Counted from the stretch's first letter, positions 49,792 through 61,796 are shown. The stretch: 64,000 nucleotides of DNA from Ciona savignyi (GCA_000149265.1 CH003264.1:1226761-1290760), one strand, 5' to 3'. The notes: generated by a model not told the origin, from the letters alone. Program-made: numbers and translations.

Positions 49792-50781
49792 CTTACTATT
49801 TATTTTAATTTAGTTGTCGAAATCCTTCTGTAGTCCGCTATTTTTTGCGCTAACCATTTCTTCGGGGGGTTGGGGAGATTCAATCATAGGTGTAAGTTGC
49901 GCTTCGATGTTATTTTTCTCCGCATTGTATCTGTTCTTCTTCCCGCTGGCATACTTTATATTGTGTGGCTTCTAGGTCGCACTTTAACGCTTTTCAGAGT
50001 ATCTGCGGTGACACAAACCCGTTCGACCACGTCCAAGTTGAGTGTTACTTTTACTATGATGTGGTCCGATCGAAGCTTTGGATGATTTCAGTTTCAGTTT
50101 TGTCCAGCAATGTCTCGGTTAAAAGCACAAAATCAACTTTCTGTTTGTAATCGCGTTTATTGTTTTAACGGTTGGGTGTTTCACCCTAAACACGTCGTGC
50201 AACCCGGTATTTTTCTTCCAAAAAGATACCCCGAAGAATGCCATGCTTTTCAAATCCTTCGATTTTCTCCATTTTGTCACTTATGACACAATTAAAATTA
50301 CAGTCTAGGCCTATAAAGATCGTCGTTTTAAAATTTGGTGTATATTAGTATCTCTATGCTATTTTCACCACACGTACCCATGACCAATGAAGCGAATTAA
50401 GAATTTCTAATTGATGTTATAATAATTTTATAAATTAAAAGAATTAACTTAGTAATTTAAATAATTATCTTCAATTCTAATCACATGCCTATAATTAGTT
50501 TTACTTGGATTAAATCGATTGAATAGGCACGGGTATGATCTGTAAGTTTACATTTTTCATAAGAAAAACATTTTAAATTTTTCAATGGTGTACAGTAAGT
50601 AGGCCTACCATACTTACATGATTTGTACTAATAGGTGTATTACATGCTCACCAGTATAAGTTCTGCATAAAATTGAAAAACCGTAAAAAGACTAATAGGG
50701 CCTGTTTCATCAGCGGTAACTTACTTGTTTAAGCCCAATGTCGGTGTTGTTGAACCATTCGGTTAGATTTGAATCCACAAG

Positions 50782-52416
50782 ATGATAATTCGTCAGAAAT
50801 CAAATGTATCAGATTACGTATTGTATTGCATTTTGTATATGACAACAGCTCTCAGCAATAAGTTTGTTTTAAGCTCGTTGGGATTTCAGTATCCTACAAT
50901 CTTCCAAGCATGGCAAACATTTGTATCTTTGGTTCTGGTTCAAATGTTTTCAGGTGCGGTACTTTATTGTCTTTTTTACAGCAATAAATAATAAAGCCGC
51001 TGCATTTAAAAGTCAGTTTGTCCTTATTATTTACACTTTGTACAAATGTTATAACTAAATAAAGTGTAATTACCCAATAATGTTCCTGTATAGTACCGGT
51101 ACATGTTTGTTAAATAAAACACTAGCGAAAATATAATATGTTGATAAATACTTATTATAGTTTTTTTGCAATTTTATAAACTGGTCCACATTTGTCCAAA
51201 AACCAAGTTAACTATTATTTTTAATTATAATTAAACTTAAAGACATATCGATAAATTTAAGGTGTTTAAAATTGTTTATAATGGATTGATGCAAATTTAA
51301 CCTTTGGATCTTGGTAAACGAAATCAACCCGTTTAGTTCATTGGTAGTTCAACGGATGTCAATCGAGACATGGTGAAATATAAATCAGGCGCTAACTAGT
51401 CTGTTACTGCTAATGTAATATTGCAATGTTCCCTATTGAACCAACACTGCTTGGTGACCTGACAGTATGCACAATGTAATAACACAATTGACAGTGATTT
51501 TCTATTCTAATCACACTTATCTGTAAACATAACTTTAACCTAACTTAACATTGCTTAACGTAATTAGGTATATTAAAAGAGGTACGAAGAATTTAGCAAT
51601 AATCACTTGCAAAATAATTTTACAACTATGATCTATTTTTCAGGCAATCCTCTAAAGCACATCACTTTATCTGAAATTATACCATGGAGTCCTGCAATGC
51701 TGTTTTATGTAACAAGCATATTTTCTGGCTCAAAGGCTCTTGCTGCTCTTCCAGTTCCAGTATTTTTGTTAAGCCACGGTGTTAGTGATGCTTGCCTTAT
51801 GCTATGTGACAATCACCTACCATCAGGACTAACACATTTAAGCATTCCATTAAAAATATCAGGGTTACTACTATCATTATGGAGTGTTATGCGAGAGGCA
51901 ACATTGCTTGATATTGTTTGGTTAGTTGTGTACAGCATCTCCTTAGGTGCATATAAAAGCGTTGGGTTTTGGTACACAAGCCCACAATGGCCATACTCTG
52001 GTCTCACCTTGGCACAAAGACAATATTTAAATAACTTGTTTGGATTTCTATTCCTCTTGCCAACCGCAATTTTACTTGGCCACCACCAAGATGTCCACAG
52101 AGATTTCCCACATTTGAGAAAAGTGAACTTTTATATTGGCTGCTTTGTTAGTGCTGTAATGGGTTGGGCAGTAAAACGAAAATGGGCAGTCATAAGTGGA
52201 GGATTTTTTAATGCTCGTATTGAAATGGTCCAGCTGCTTGCCAAAGTCACCACCTTGATTGCTTCTATGCATATTTATCCATTGAATCATACAATATTGC
52301 TATGGATTTCAATTTTTATTGGGTTATCTGGAGATGTCTTGCATATTATTGGAAGTTTGTATGAAGAAACAGAAGTTCGGCAACATGACATGAATGATGT
52401 TTTAGTGGGTCAATAA
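50782..52416 (+). CDS. TMEM241: TMEM241-type multi-pass membrane protein (nucleotide-sugar transporter-like)
   Basis: Exon 1 is 50782-50953 (57 codons plus one base). Exon 2 is 51644-52416 after TTTTTCAG. The split glycine codon joins to give 314 residues, close to vertebrate TMEM241 (about 296). Matching landmarks: LSNKFVLSSLGFQYPTIFQA and WQT in TM1-TM2; SIFSGSKALAALPVPVFLL; a VYSISLGAYKS segment; LTLAQRQYLNNLFGF; a late LLAKVTTLIASM helix. About nine to ten hydrophobic segments are predicted and there is no cleaved signal. The family is related to SLC35-type carriers. Human TMEM241 has been linked to Golgi UDP-GlcNAc transport and mannose-6-phosphate tagging; transfer of that role here is inference. 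The open frame continues past the exon 1 donor for only 12 codons, so intron retention would truncate the protein. Confidence 0.88.
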
Positions 52417-52417
52417 A
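52412..52417 (+). terminator. AATAAA overlapping the TMEM241-type stop codon
   Basis: The hexamer contains the TAA stop (52414-52416). Further candidates are ATTAAA at 52851 and AATAAA at 53097, so which one is used cannot be decided from sequence alone. Confidence 0.3.
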
Positions 52418-52900
52418 GTTTTCATGCAGGCCATTTTCAGTTTTAACAAGTGATCTTTTAAATACTATGCATTTTTAAGTGGAGTTTTCTTTGGTGGTTT
52501 GTTTAGATTTATTATATGTACAATGAGGCATGTCTCGTAATCACCATGCTACAACCGGCCTGCTGCCATCTTCAAAGTTTTGCTTGACTTCTATTAATAT
52601 TTGTTAGTTCCACTGTTGATCTGGACTATATTAACCCAACAATTTTATGCCACATTGAACACTGAATTATTATGTGAACCACAACGAGTTATATAGAATA
52701 CCACTGTAGAAGTAGTCTTCTGGTACGTGTTTGATTTTGTGTGAATTTTGCCTTTGCGTATTTTGTTAATCAAAGTAGTTTTAAAAGTGGTGCAATACAC
52801 TGAATTTACAAGTTTAATTTATTTTCAATTAATGCCTGAAAAGCTCTTGAATTAAAACTGAAGTTTTAAAATTTTACAAAGTCAATCGGCAGTCTTTATA

Positions 52901-53010
52901 TGGATAGGATTTTCCTGTTTATTCCCTCGACTTGTAAGCGAATGGGGCGTTATTATACGAGTAATCGTCAGATTACCTCGCGAATAAGTAAAATGGGGGG
53001 GTTACACGGG
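52901..53010 (-). repeat. SINE 3' half, minus orientation
   Basis: GGATAGGATTTTCCTGTTTA, TTCCCTCGACTTG and GTAATCGTCAGATTACCTCG are reversed family blocks. It lies downstream of the TMEM241-type gene. Confidence 0.6.
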
Positions 53011-53650
53011 GAAGTTTTAAATCTTTATTTTAAAAGGACAAGTACTTGTCTTGAAGATGAAGAGTAGACATAGTATTAGTAGCTTTTAGAAGCCGAAATA
53101 AATGCATTGAAGGTTCGTAAAAGGTAAAAATAAATTAAAGAATAGTAAAGAAAAAATTATATAGTGTCCGTTTGACATTTTCTTATTTTATTCACCTAAA
53201 AATTTCCTTACAATTTAAAGTGAATAATTCTTACCAGTTCCGAAATATCAACTGTAAAAGGATAACCGGTGCCAAACATTCGCTAAATGACAATATTGCT
53301 TATATTCTTTATTTTTTGGATTTTCCCTTAAGCATTTTACCCAGAATTTGCCACTGTAGATCTAAACCATATTAGATTACACCACAAGAAGAATTAAATC
53401 TTGGACATTTTTTTATAATTATATAAAGCGTAAATAACTGATCACTATTTTCCGTAGATTTTAAATAAATGGGATTTCCCAGGGTTAAAGATTTAGGTCA
53501 TACGCATCATTTTACCAGGAATAGATTTGGGTCATAAGCACCATTTTTCTTTGTATTTACATTTTGTATATTATTAGCTTAGTTTTGTGTTTTCACCTGA
53601 TTTATTCGCGTAATAGGACATTTATACACATAAAAGGCATTAAGATATGT

Positions 53651-53825
53651 TAGGATATTTATGTTTATCCCCGTGAATGGTCAAACCAAGGGGGAAAACA
53701 CACTGGCAATCGTCACCGGAAATATTGCAGAGGGTTGTGTATAATTCGCACATTCTTTTAATTTAGTAGAATCCGTTAATCTGCTCTGGCTTTAGGCAAT
53801 GTCGGTTAAGTGCCTAGATAACGGA
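53651..53825 (-). repeat. SINE copy, minus orientation
   Basis: It begins with GGATATTTATGTTTATCCCC then GTGAATGGTCAAACCAAGGG, and ends with GGCAATGTCGGTTAAGTGCC, the reverse of the SINE at 54640. The tRNA-like head is missing. Confidence 0.65.
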
Positions 53826-54555
53826 AATAAAGCTACGATATCAAGACGTATTAGACCATATATTTCAAACCCGGTGTTAACAAGGTCAGAGCGTGTTTAT
53901 ACATCACAGTTCAAAAACTCTGCATTGCACAGCCGTGTTTAAACTCCAAACTTGCAGAATTTTATGCTTAAGCATGCTGAGTTTTATAGGGAGAATTTAA
54001 TATCTTTAATACATAAATTGTATTTATAATCTTATTTTATATTCGTACATTGATGAGAATGCTTATACATAACGCCAACCAGAAACGCACTAAGCTATAT
54101 ACCTTGAAAATGCATATATTATTTTATTTTTAGTTCTACGAAACATTTTAAGTAAAGCAATAAAGAAAAGAAATGCAATAGCTCGGCACCTGGTTAAACT
54201 GGTATAAACATTTGAATTAAATGCGTCTCTGAGAGACAACTGCGTCTCTGACACTTAAACTAGATACCATCAAGGTTGACCCAACCACTAAAGATATGTT
54301 GAAGATTTTCTCTTTGTGCGTCAGCCAAAAAGAAATTGAAAATGTTGCGTTTAACGCGAGTTGGTGGTCTTAAACCCTACGTTCAATATGTCCGTACTAG
54401 GCGAATGCTGGCATCCACCCTTCACGTGTAATTCCACAGCGTGCAATCCACGTACGTTCGGGGAGTTTTGTTCTATTATCCAAACGTTTCTTGCCAACTT
54501 TACTTATCCCCTCCAGCGGTTTTACTTTCACAAATACAGGGCAACACCTCCACCC

Positions 54556-54640
54556 GGGCACACGACAAATACATCACACCACCAGGCACACGACAAATAC
54601 AGGGGACACTTGGGCATACGACAAATACCGGGCATACTTG
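54556..54640 (+). repeat. 28-bp tandem repeat, three units
   Basis: GGCACACGACAAATAC-type cores lie at 54557, 54585 and 54613, giving a period of exactly 28 bp. The array sits immediately before the SINE head. Confidence 0.85.
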
Positions 54641-54934
54641 TCCGGCCCGCTGGTCTAACGGTTAAGTGCGTCGCCTTTCAATCAAAAGGTTGCAGGTGCG
54701 AACCTGGTCGCTATAGCTAGTCGGTTGTGTCCGTGGGCAAGGCACTTTACGGACATTGCCTGAACCAAGCGGATTAATGGGTTCTACCAAATTAAAGGAA
54801 CGTGTCGATCATATACAACAATAGCTCCGGTAACCCGACGATGGGCGCGAGGTGATCTGACGATTGCCCGTGTGTTAACCCCCTTGGTTTTCCCATTCAC
54901 GGGGATAAAGATAAATATCCTATCCTATCCTATA
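54640..54934 (+). repeat. Full-length tRNA-derived SINE with GGATA-type tail
   Basis: This is the best-preserved copy in the window. The head has an A-box-like TGGTCTAACGGTTAAGTG, a hairpin with CCTTT/AAAGG and a B-box-like GCAGGTGCGAACCTGG. The body follows (GGACATTGCCTGAACC, AACAATAGCTCCGGTAACCC, GATTGCCCGTGTGTTAA, CATTCACGGGGATAAA), with the tail ATATCCTATCCTATCC. It resembles an RNA polymerase III-type SINE. The T-loop and acceptor stem do not form a clean tRNA. Confidence 0.75.
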
Positions 54935-54977
54935 CCCAGACAAATTGTACTCCCTATTTAGAACAGCCTAATCCTAC

Positions 54978-55174
54978 AACTTGTGTGACACGTGGATAAC
55001 AGTATATACCTACAATGTAATGGTCCCATTAAAGATTGCTTAAACTGTTTTGAAGACGCTGATTGAAACGGAACCGGAATACAATCATGCGAACAATCAT
55101 GCGAACAATTGTGCTTAGTATATACCTTGCAGCGCAACTGTACACGCACATCATTCGAAGATCGAACAACCACA
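54978..55174 (+). promoter_or_regulatory. 5' flank shared by both ZP gene copies
   Basis: The last roughly 190 bases before the start codon are nearly identical to those before 62651, including AAGACGCTGATTGAAACGGA and GCTTAGTATATACCTTGCAG. They probably hold the promoter and 5' UTR. This copy has a tandem doubled AATCATGCGAAC (near 55083) where the other copy has one unit. Confidence 0.5.
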
Positions 55175-58100
55175 ATGAAGGAACTGATCGGAATCATCAT
55201 TTTCTGTGCTTTAAGTAAGTACTGGGATTTTTACGTACTTATCACAGTGTACATACCTTACTTTTAAATAAAATAATTGTGGTGTCATGCAAATTATAGA
55301 AAATATTATAATCTTACTTTCTACCTAGAAAAATAAATGTTGTGGAGGGTTTTATATAATTGTTCTGGTGTTTAACTGGTGTAGAATATAACGACGATTT
55401 GCGCTTTGTCAATTTTTATTTCTTCACGACCTAGAGTGGTGTGGTTGCCCTTTGCGTATTTACAAGGAGCAAAAACGTAAACACCTTAATAAGCTCAGTC
55501 GTTGTCGTTTGTTTGTGGCCTTACTATCAAACACATAACTTAATGTTTGTATTATAGGCACGTATGCGCAACCCACAATTAACTGCACTATGGCTCCTTA
55601 CTTCAGGGTAAGATTTTGAAGACATAAAAAGCGTGGTTTTGAACAAAAATCATCTTTTCGGTGGCTGTTTTATACTATTCTTATAATTATGTAAAAAAAG
55701 GTATTTTAGCATACAATTTGCATTATATAATTTTGGATAGAGAAAAACTATCTAACAATTTATTGTAATAAGTTTCCAATAAAAAACTCATTATAGTTAG
55801 GCACAAAATAAAGGATTTTATCATATACAACCCTTATTTCAATTTATAAAGAAAACTTCTATTTGTGTGACGCTTACCGTAAAACCTATATTTCACCGCC
55901 ATGACGATTTATTTTCAACTTTTCCTTAAAAGTGACGTTCTATTAGAGGTGACGTTCAATTGGAGATTGGCGCTCTATTTTTCGACCAGCTGGTCAGAAA
56001 TTTAAAATGAAATGTATTAATGAAAAGAAAAAATTTACGTCACACGGGCATGAGTTCATTTAAATATACCGCTAAAAAAACTTTTTCGTCTGTTTGGTAA
56101 TAGCCGGTTTAGAAGGCACAAGAAAGACTGCTATTGATTAATCTTTCCTTTATTCAATTCAAATTGTTTGCTTACCGCATTAGTGCTGCTTATCGTGACG
56201 TGATACTGCATTGTTACTACCGGTATGTTGGTTGGTATCTTTTAAATGGCTTTTAACTGCTAGATTATATAAACTTAATCAATTTTATAATTACCGGAAG
56301 AGATCTGCTAATACAATTCCGCCGCTAAAAGTGGTGTTCTATTAGAGGTGGTGTTCAAATCAGGGTTGCCATTTGGCCTTTTTCACGGCCAAATATCAGA
56401 AATTTGGCCGTACCAAAATCGTCCTGGACGCAAAAAAAATAGTTTGGCCGTGCGGAAAAATCTGGCCGAATTTGGCCGTATAAGCATATTGTCAAGTTTT
56501 TGGCCGAAGCGTCATATTATTTTTACGCTAAAGTAGAAAAAAGGCAAAAAGAGAGACAGAAAATGGAAATAAATTAATATCAACTGTCTCATTCACGAAT
56601 CACAAAGCTGATTATGACGTTTTAAAATAAAATAATAACGGTATGCATTTCAATATAGTAGTTGAACGGGTTTAACAAATCTGGAGGGAATTAAAATTAT
56701 ACAATTTTTCACCAAATAAAGAGGTAAATAGCCCAATTGGCTAAATTAAATAGTTTATTTTGCACTTGATACAAATTGGCCGAATTTTGGCCGTAAAGCA
56801 AAAACAGTTTGGCCGTAAAGCGTACTTTGCGTCTGGCAACCCTGTAGAGTTGGCGCTCAAATAGAGGTTTTACGGTATAATTTTAGATAGAGAAAAACTA
56901 TGTAACAATTTATTGTACTAAGTTTCCTATAAACAATCATTATAGTAAGGCACAAAATAAAGGACTTCATCACACCCCTTATTTTTATAAAAAAAAAGAC
57001 TTGAGATTTTGTGACGCTTAGGCCTATATATAGTATACTCCACTGTCAAAATTGCAGCGGCGAGTTAATAATACGTCTTAACTCATTAACCTTTCCAGAC
57101 TAGACAACGATACGTTGTCCAAGCTGAAAGCTACCGGAAACGACACGTTGGCTATATCGCTCACCTGTCCGAATAGTACCGATACGATTAAACCAGAATG
57201 TAAAACCACTGCCGACAACCCACGCTTCATGTTTAACCTTACCAAGTGTCCTGCAAATTATACGGTGCTGAAATTATCATCTTATCGATAAAAACTTTCA
57301 TTTAGAGATAACTTTAATTTTTTGTTTTTTTAGACCAATGGAACACACCTGACAGTTTCATACTATATATGGAACATGCCACATTTAAACAAAGGCTTAG
57401 TGGTCCAGAGATACAAGGCCTTATGGATTTGTTTAGTATGTGTGTTTCCAAAGAAACAAATGATTGAATTCGGTAAAATAATACCACAAATTCAGTAAGT
57501 TTGTTAAAAGTATTATATAAGATTTGTAATTAATTATAAACATTTCAGGAAAATTAAAGTTTTTCAAGCTATGGCGAATGGCCAATTTCTTCTGGACTTG
57601 GGGTTTTATGCTTCCAGCAACTATACGACTAAACTTTTAGCCGGTGCAAACATTAACGTTCCGAATAACGTATACGCCAAAATCCTTCTGGTCGGCGTTC
57701 CTAGAAGCGTGACCAGTTTTATCGTACAGGTGACCAGTTAATCGCTCAAACATTTTTTTTAATTCTAAAAACAAAAATCTGTGGGTACTTATGAAACGTA
57801 TGCCCTTTATATAAAATCTGAAATCTGGCTTATAAAGGACGAAAGTTAGATACATAATTTGCTCACTTTCACCCTCGTTATGACCCCTTTTACCATGTCG
57901 TTTTTTTAAATAATTTAACCATACATGGTCATGATGTTTATGACTTTATTTTTTTGTATCCCAATGGGAGAATCTCCATCAATCGTAAAATTCTTTCTGT
58001 CGTGGAGTATTCATCATGGAATAATGTTAAGCTTTAGTTTATTTTATTTTACCGTGCTAAAAACACAAAGTAGGACCTTTGATAAAAAAATTAAAAATGG

Positions 58101-59338
58101 CTAAAAGGCGGCAAAACGACAGTTGTTTAAACACGTCTATAATCCAATCAATTACTGACTTTAGGTATTATGTAGACGTGGCAACGTAAAGCTCGTGCTC
58201 TAAGCTAAAACAAAACCCGAAAATCAGGCATCCTGCGTTTGAGTCATTGTATTTATCACATCCAAAAAAACATCCTACCGGAAAATAACATTTATATTCA
58301 GACAATACAATGCTGGGCTACAGACGTAAACGACCCGAACGCTCCTAGAAGATACGATCTAATATCGCACAGGTTATTATGAACTGCTACCAATAATAGG
58401 TTTGTATACGCCTTAATGTTTTCTGTTTCAGTTGCCCTGCTGATATGTATACATGGTCGACTCGAAACTACAACTCGACCTATGCGACTTTTCACTTCAG
58501 TTCTTTCACGTGGACCAACGTATCGCTTTCAATTCAAGCAATCTATGTGCACTGCATGGTCTGCATATGCGATCTTAACTTGAATGCTACATGCAACAGC
58601 CTTGTAAGAAAGCATATTTATCACAGCATTACTAATATAGTGTATACTACACGGCGTTGTATGGGTTTTGTATTTCTTCTCTGGTGTTTCGTAACACAAT
58701 TAAAGTTATCTCTAAATGAACCAGGTACTCAACATATTAATCTGACGACTTTGTTTTAGACATGTGCTCCTAGAATACGTCGAGATGTCTCCACGAAAGC
58801 GTCTCAGACCATCTCAGCTGGCCCACTTTACATCACTCCTCACCACACTCCAAATCTGTGTGACCAGGTAGGTAATAGAGATATTTCGAAAATAACATTT
58901 GCAATCCCGAGTTGTTTCAGAGCGGTTGTTCGGACATATGTACGATGATAGGTGGCATGCCCGTGTGTTCATGTACTGGGGGGATGATGCTTGCTGATAA
59001 TTTGAAGACATGCGTCGGTAAGTCTGCCAAGTGTTTATTTATATGTATATGTATTTCCATTTGTCATTTAGAATTGTATAGCGTTGTATATGATGTTGCT
59101 TCTAATAGTATATTACTACAAGCAAACCTGCGTTTCAGTTCAACTTTCATTTTGTATTTTAGATTATGTGCCTTAACACGAAGTTCTATTAAGTACCCCC
59201 CCTCCCCCATTAAATAATTCATACTTAATTTTCCTAACAGCCCTTGCGGATGACGTGTTCAGTTCAAAATCGATGTTCTACATTCTCGGCATTTCGGTGG
59301 TACTCGTTGTTGGAGCTTACTTTTGGAAAATTAAGTAG
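55175..59338 (+). CDS. ZP-domain membrane protein, copy 1, ten exons, with a phase clash at exon 2
   Basis: Exons: 55175-55214, 55558-55607, 57099-57264, 57334-57494, 57549-57729, 58302-58372, 58432-58603, 58760-58867, 58921-59017, 59241-59338. Product about 380 residues: signal peptide (MKELIGIIIFCALSTYAQ), ZP-N (about 22-140, closing with ALWICLVCVFPKKQ), ZP-C (about 142-282, including QCWATDVNDPNAPRRYDLI and YVHCMVCICDLNLNATC), a furin-type site RIRR at about 285-288, an EGF-like module with six cysteines (about 314-347, C-x4-C-x3-C-x8-C-x-C-x12-C), and a C-terminal membrane segment ending WKIK. ZP modules polymerise into egg-coat or extracellular filaments; tissue role is unknown. Oddity: exon 2 with its canonical donor (AGG|GTAAGA) is 50 nt, one more than in copy 2, and would shift exon 3 to an early stop. 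All other junctions agree in phase. Confidence 0.82.
55728..55874 (+). repeat. Direct repeat R1 in ZP copy 1 intron 2
   Basis: This stretch (from TAATTTTGGATAGAG to GTGACGCT) recurs, diverged, at 56878-57020 on the other side of the inserted element, and once only in copy 2 (63231-63360). Confidence 0.75.
55877..56875. mobile_element. MITE of about 1 kb with inverted ends, flanked by TA
   Basis: The ends are CCGTAAAACCTATATTT and, reversed from the right, CCGTAAAACCTCTATTT (16 of 17 match), each preceded by TA. TA flanks suggest Tc1/mariner-type transposition. Sub-terminal motifs such as GTTCTATTAGAGGTG occur near both ends. No transposase frame is present. It carries a nested inverted-repeat element at 56361-56844. 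Confidence 0.75.
56361..56844. mobile_element. Nested inverted-repeat element (hAT-like ends)
   Basis: It starts CAGGGTTGCCA and ends TGGCAACCCTG, a perfect 11-bp inverted match typical of hAT-type termini. The interior repeats TTGGCCG seven times. No clear 8-bp target duplication is visible, so the superfamily is uncertain. Confidence 0.6.
56878..57020 (+). repeat. Direct repeat R2 in ZP copy 1 intron 2
   Basis: It is the partner of R1 (55728-55874) and is closer in sequence to the single copy in the second ZP gene (63231-63360) than to R1. Confidence 0.75.
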
Positions 59339-59437
59339 TTTTAGTTGGAACAAGACTTCAAAATTCTACCGCTATTGTGTTTCTTTTAGTTTTAACATAA
59401 TTGGATAATGTTATTTACGTGTATCAAGGTAAAGTTT

Positions 59438-59443
59438 AATAAA
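59438..59443 (+). terminator. Poly(A) signal AATAAA for ZP copy 1
   Basis: It lies 100 bases after the stop codon. A second AATAAA is present near 59551. Confidence 0.55.
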
Positions 59444-60754
59444 TATAACGGATGAGACCAAGTATACTACGTTTCTGATACTAAACATATAGACTCTTAT
59501 AATACTTTATAAAGAACTTTATAAAGGTACAGTCTTACTTTGGTTTCATGACAATAAAACATTTACAACTGAAAATTTACAACCAGCACCTTACATTTTA
59601 ACCACTTGACAATTTATAATTGAACCGCTACAAGCTAACTCTTGTAGAATCTTTGCTGTCTACACATTCAGGTAGGCTAGAACCAACAAGCTCTCCGCCA
59701 GATAGATTATTGCAATCGATTTATTACAAAATATTTAAACATTAGAAAACGACAAAGAAGCACAAATAATGCTAGGATCCTCATCTTTATCTCCGTATAT
59801 GAAAAAAAAACGCAAGGGGCGTTTACACACGGGTAATTCTCAGATTAATTCGTCATTCTTGGGTTATTGAAGCTATTCCAATATACGTTGTGTAAAAACG
59901 GAAACCAATATTGCCCTGGGGTAATAACGACACAAAAAAGTGTTGTCCGCCGAACAGCTTGGTGGGTTAATGTTGTAGATTCGAAACTGATCGTGGACAT
60001 CGCCCAAGGCCAGTGGACTAATGGGTTCAAAATTTGGGGAACGGCTCAAAATACAAGCTGGAATAATAGCAACAAATTAAACAAAAAAAAACACTCGGCT
60101 TTACGATAAGTTTTCGTTTCACAGCGTCAAACAGTTGCTATGGACTAGGGGACTAGGCTATAATACTTTGTGGGAATTCCACACGAGTTTATAATTGTAT
60201 TTCTATGTGTTTTTAATTATTAATTCGTTATGCCATGTGTCCAGATTTTGTGCATGGGAAGCTACGATTAAATTCCTGTTTTTGACAGCGCAGTCGATGA
60301 ATTATTTCCCCAGTCTGTTTAACGCCGTCCACGCCTCGTGTATACAAACATGTGTTTCCTGTTATGTGTCTTATATAAACTGTATAAGATTTTATATTAT
60401 CAGAGAGCATTTTGGTATTGCCTTGCTTGGCTTTGCCGCTTTCTCAATCTTTTACCTTATTTACCTAAGCTATGTCCTGTGTACAGCGCTCTTCCTGACT
60501 GCACCTTGCGTAAATACCTAATAAATACCTAACCTCTGTTCACCCTTTGTCTTTTACCCTGCTCTAAACCCGTCCAAAAGTAGTGCGCTGCTACAACTTA
60601 AAACAAATATAAACATAAGGATGGCACTTTATATTTTATGTGTTTTTAAATGGATATAACATAATAAAGGTTATGTCATGCATCGCGGAAGTTTGGTCAA
60701 GATAACCGTCAAACCGATCTCGACGTACATAATTATTAGTAATAAAATAGGAAG

Positions 60755-60825
60755 ATAGGATAGGATAATCGTGTTTATTCCCGTGAATGGAAAAAATCAA
60801 GTGACGTTAATACATGGAAAGTTGT
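60755..60825 (-). repeat. SINE tail and 3' end, minus orientation
   Basis: GATAGGATAGGATAATCGTG followed by TTTATTCCCGTGAATGG is the reversed 3' end of the family, truncated after about 70 bp. Confidence 0.6.
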
Positions 60826-61680
60826 AATGGCTTGGTTATTGGAAAAATTAAGTTTTAAAAATTAGGTTTTTCTTTGTAGTAGTTTTTATTATTGGTTTAG
60901 CCGTAGTATAATCTTTTTTATTTTAATAAATTAAAGGCAGTCAGGTCTCACGATTTGGCGTTAAAATAGGGTTCTGGGACCACACACCTCTTAAGCCCTC
61001 CCTCATTCGTCAAAACCTAGTCGTTTCGGCAAGGATTACTGTTTAGCGTTCCAAAGCGACCTACGGTCTAACGCGGTAATCTAAGTTACAAACTTATCGC
61101 ATTGGATCGTAAGCGCATAACGTAGCTCAACAGTAATCGCAATGCAGACAAATCTTGATGGTTTATTGTGCAGTTTTGGGTATAAGCGTTTATATTTATT
61201 CTTACGTTAATTATTATAGCCTTTGTCTAACAATTCTTTTGAATTTTGTCGGTGTATATGCCATGGTGCAGCTTATACCAACAGATTAGCCTTTTAAGCA
61301 CGAATTTAACCTAATTTCTAGCTTTCGTTTAATATATAGGCTACCGTATTAATTGTGAAATAAATCAATTACATATTTTTAAGAACAACAGAATATAGGG
61401 AAAAAGGAACCAACTTAATGCAGCTAAAACTGTGCATAATGCAGATGCAGCCTGACATGCGCAAGATTATCTCGGGAAGTGTCATTCCATTGGCTACTCT
61501 GCAGGGCAGATTTGGGTACCCCCACAATATTAAGTACTAAAATGCAACATATTTTAATCCTCGCTGAAGGGTATTTTTTACAACTATGTCTAGCGACGAT
61601 CCCAGTACCCATCTAGGCCGCAATCCAAGCTCTGTTGGCCTTAGTCGGTTGTGACCTAAAACATAAATATCCCATCCTAG

Positions 61681-61796
61681 CCACATGCCAGCACCCTTTC
61701 TTCACCACTTCCAGCATCACATACAGCACCATTCCAGCACCATTTCAGCGCCACTTCCTGCCCCATTCCATCACAACATCCACCGCCACATCTAGT
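61681..61796 (+). repeat. CCA-rich degenerate simple repeat
   Basis: About nine imperfect units of 11-13 bp are built on CCATTCCAGCAC / CCACTTCCAGCA. No open frame is convincing. Confidence 0.7.

Larger units (their letters stand above)
47150..50780. other. Intergenic gap upstream of the TMEM241-type gene
   Basis: The region is AT-rich with no supported gene. It contains a SINE fragment (48605-48710), a candidate orphan exon (49029-49157) and dispersed-repeat copy B (49561-49791). Confidence 0.5.

Noticed and set aside
54640..54715. Possible tRNA gene
   Set aside because: A- and B-box-like blocks exist but the acceptor stem and T arm do not pair properly, and SINE body and tail follow.
58445..58759. 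104-codon frame as a standalone gene
   Set aside because: It is the ZP-C exon 58432-58603 of ZP copy 1 read on into the following intron.
59867..60109. 80-codon plus-strand frame
   Set aside because: It contains SINE body blocks and has no splice or domain support.
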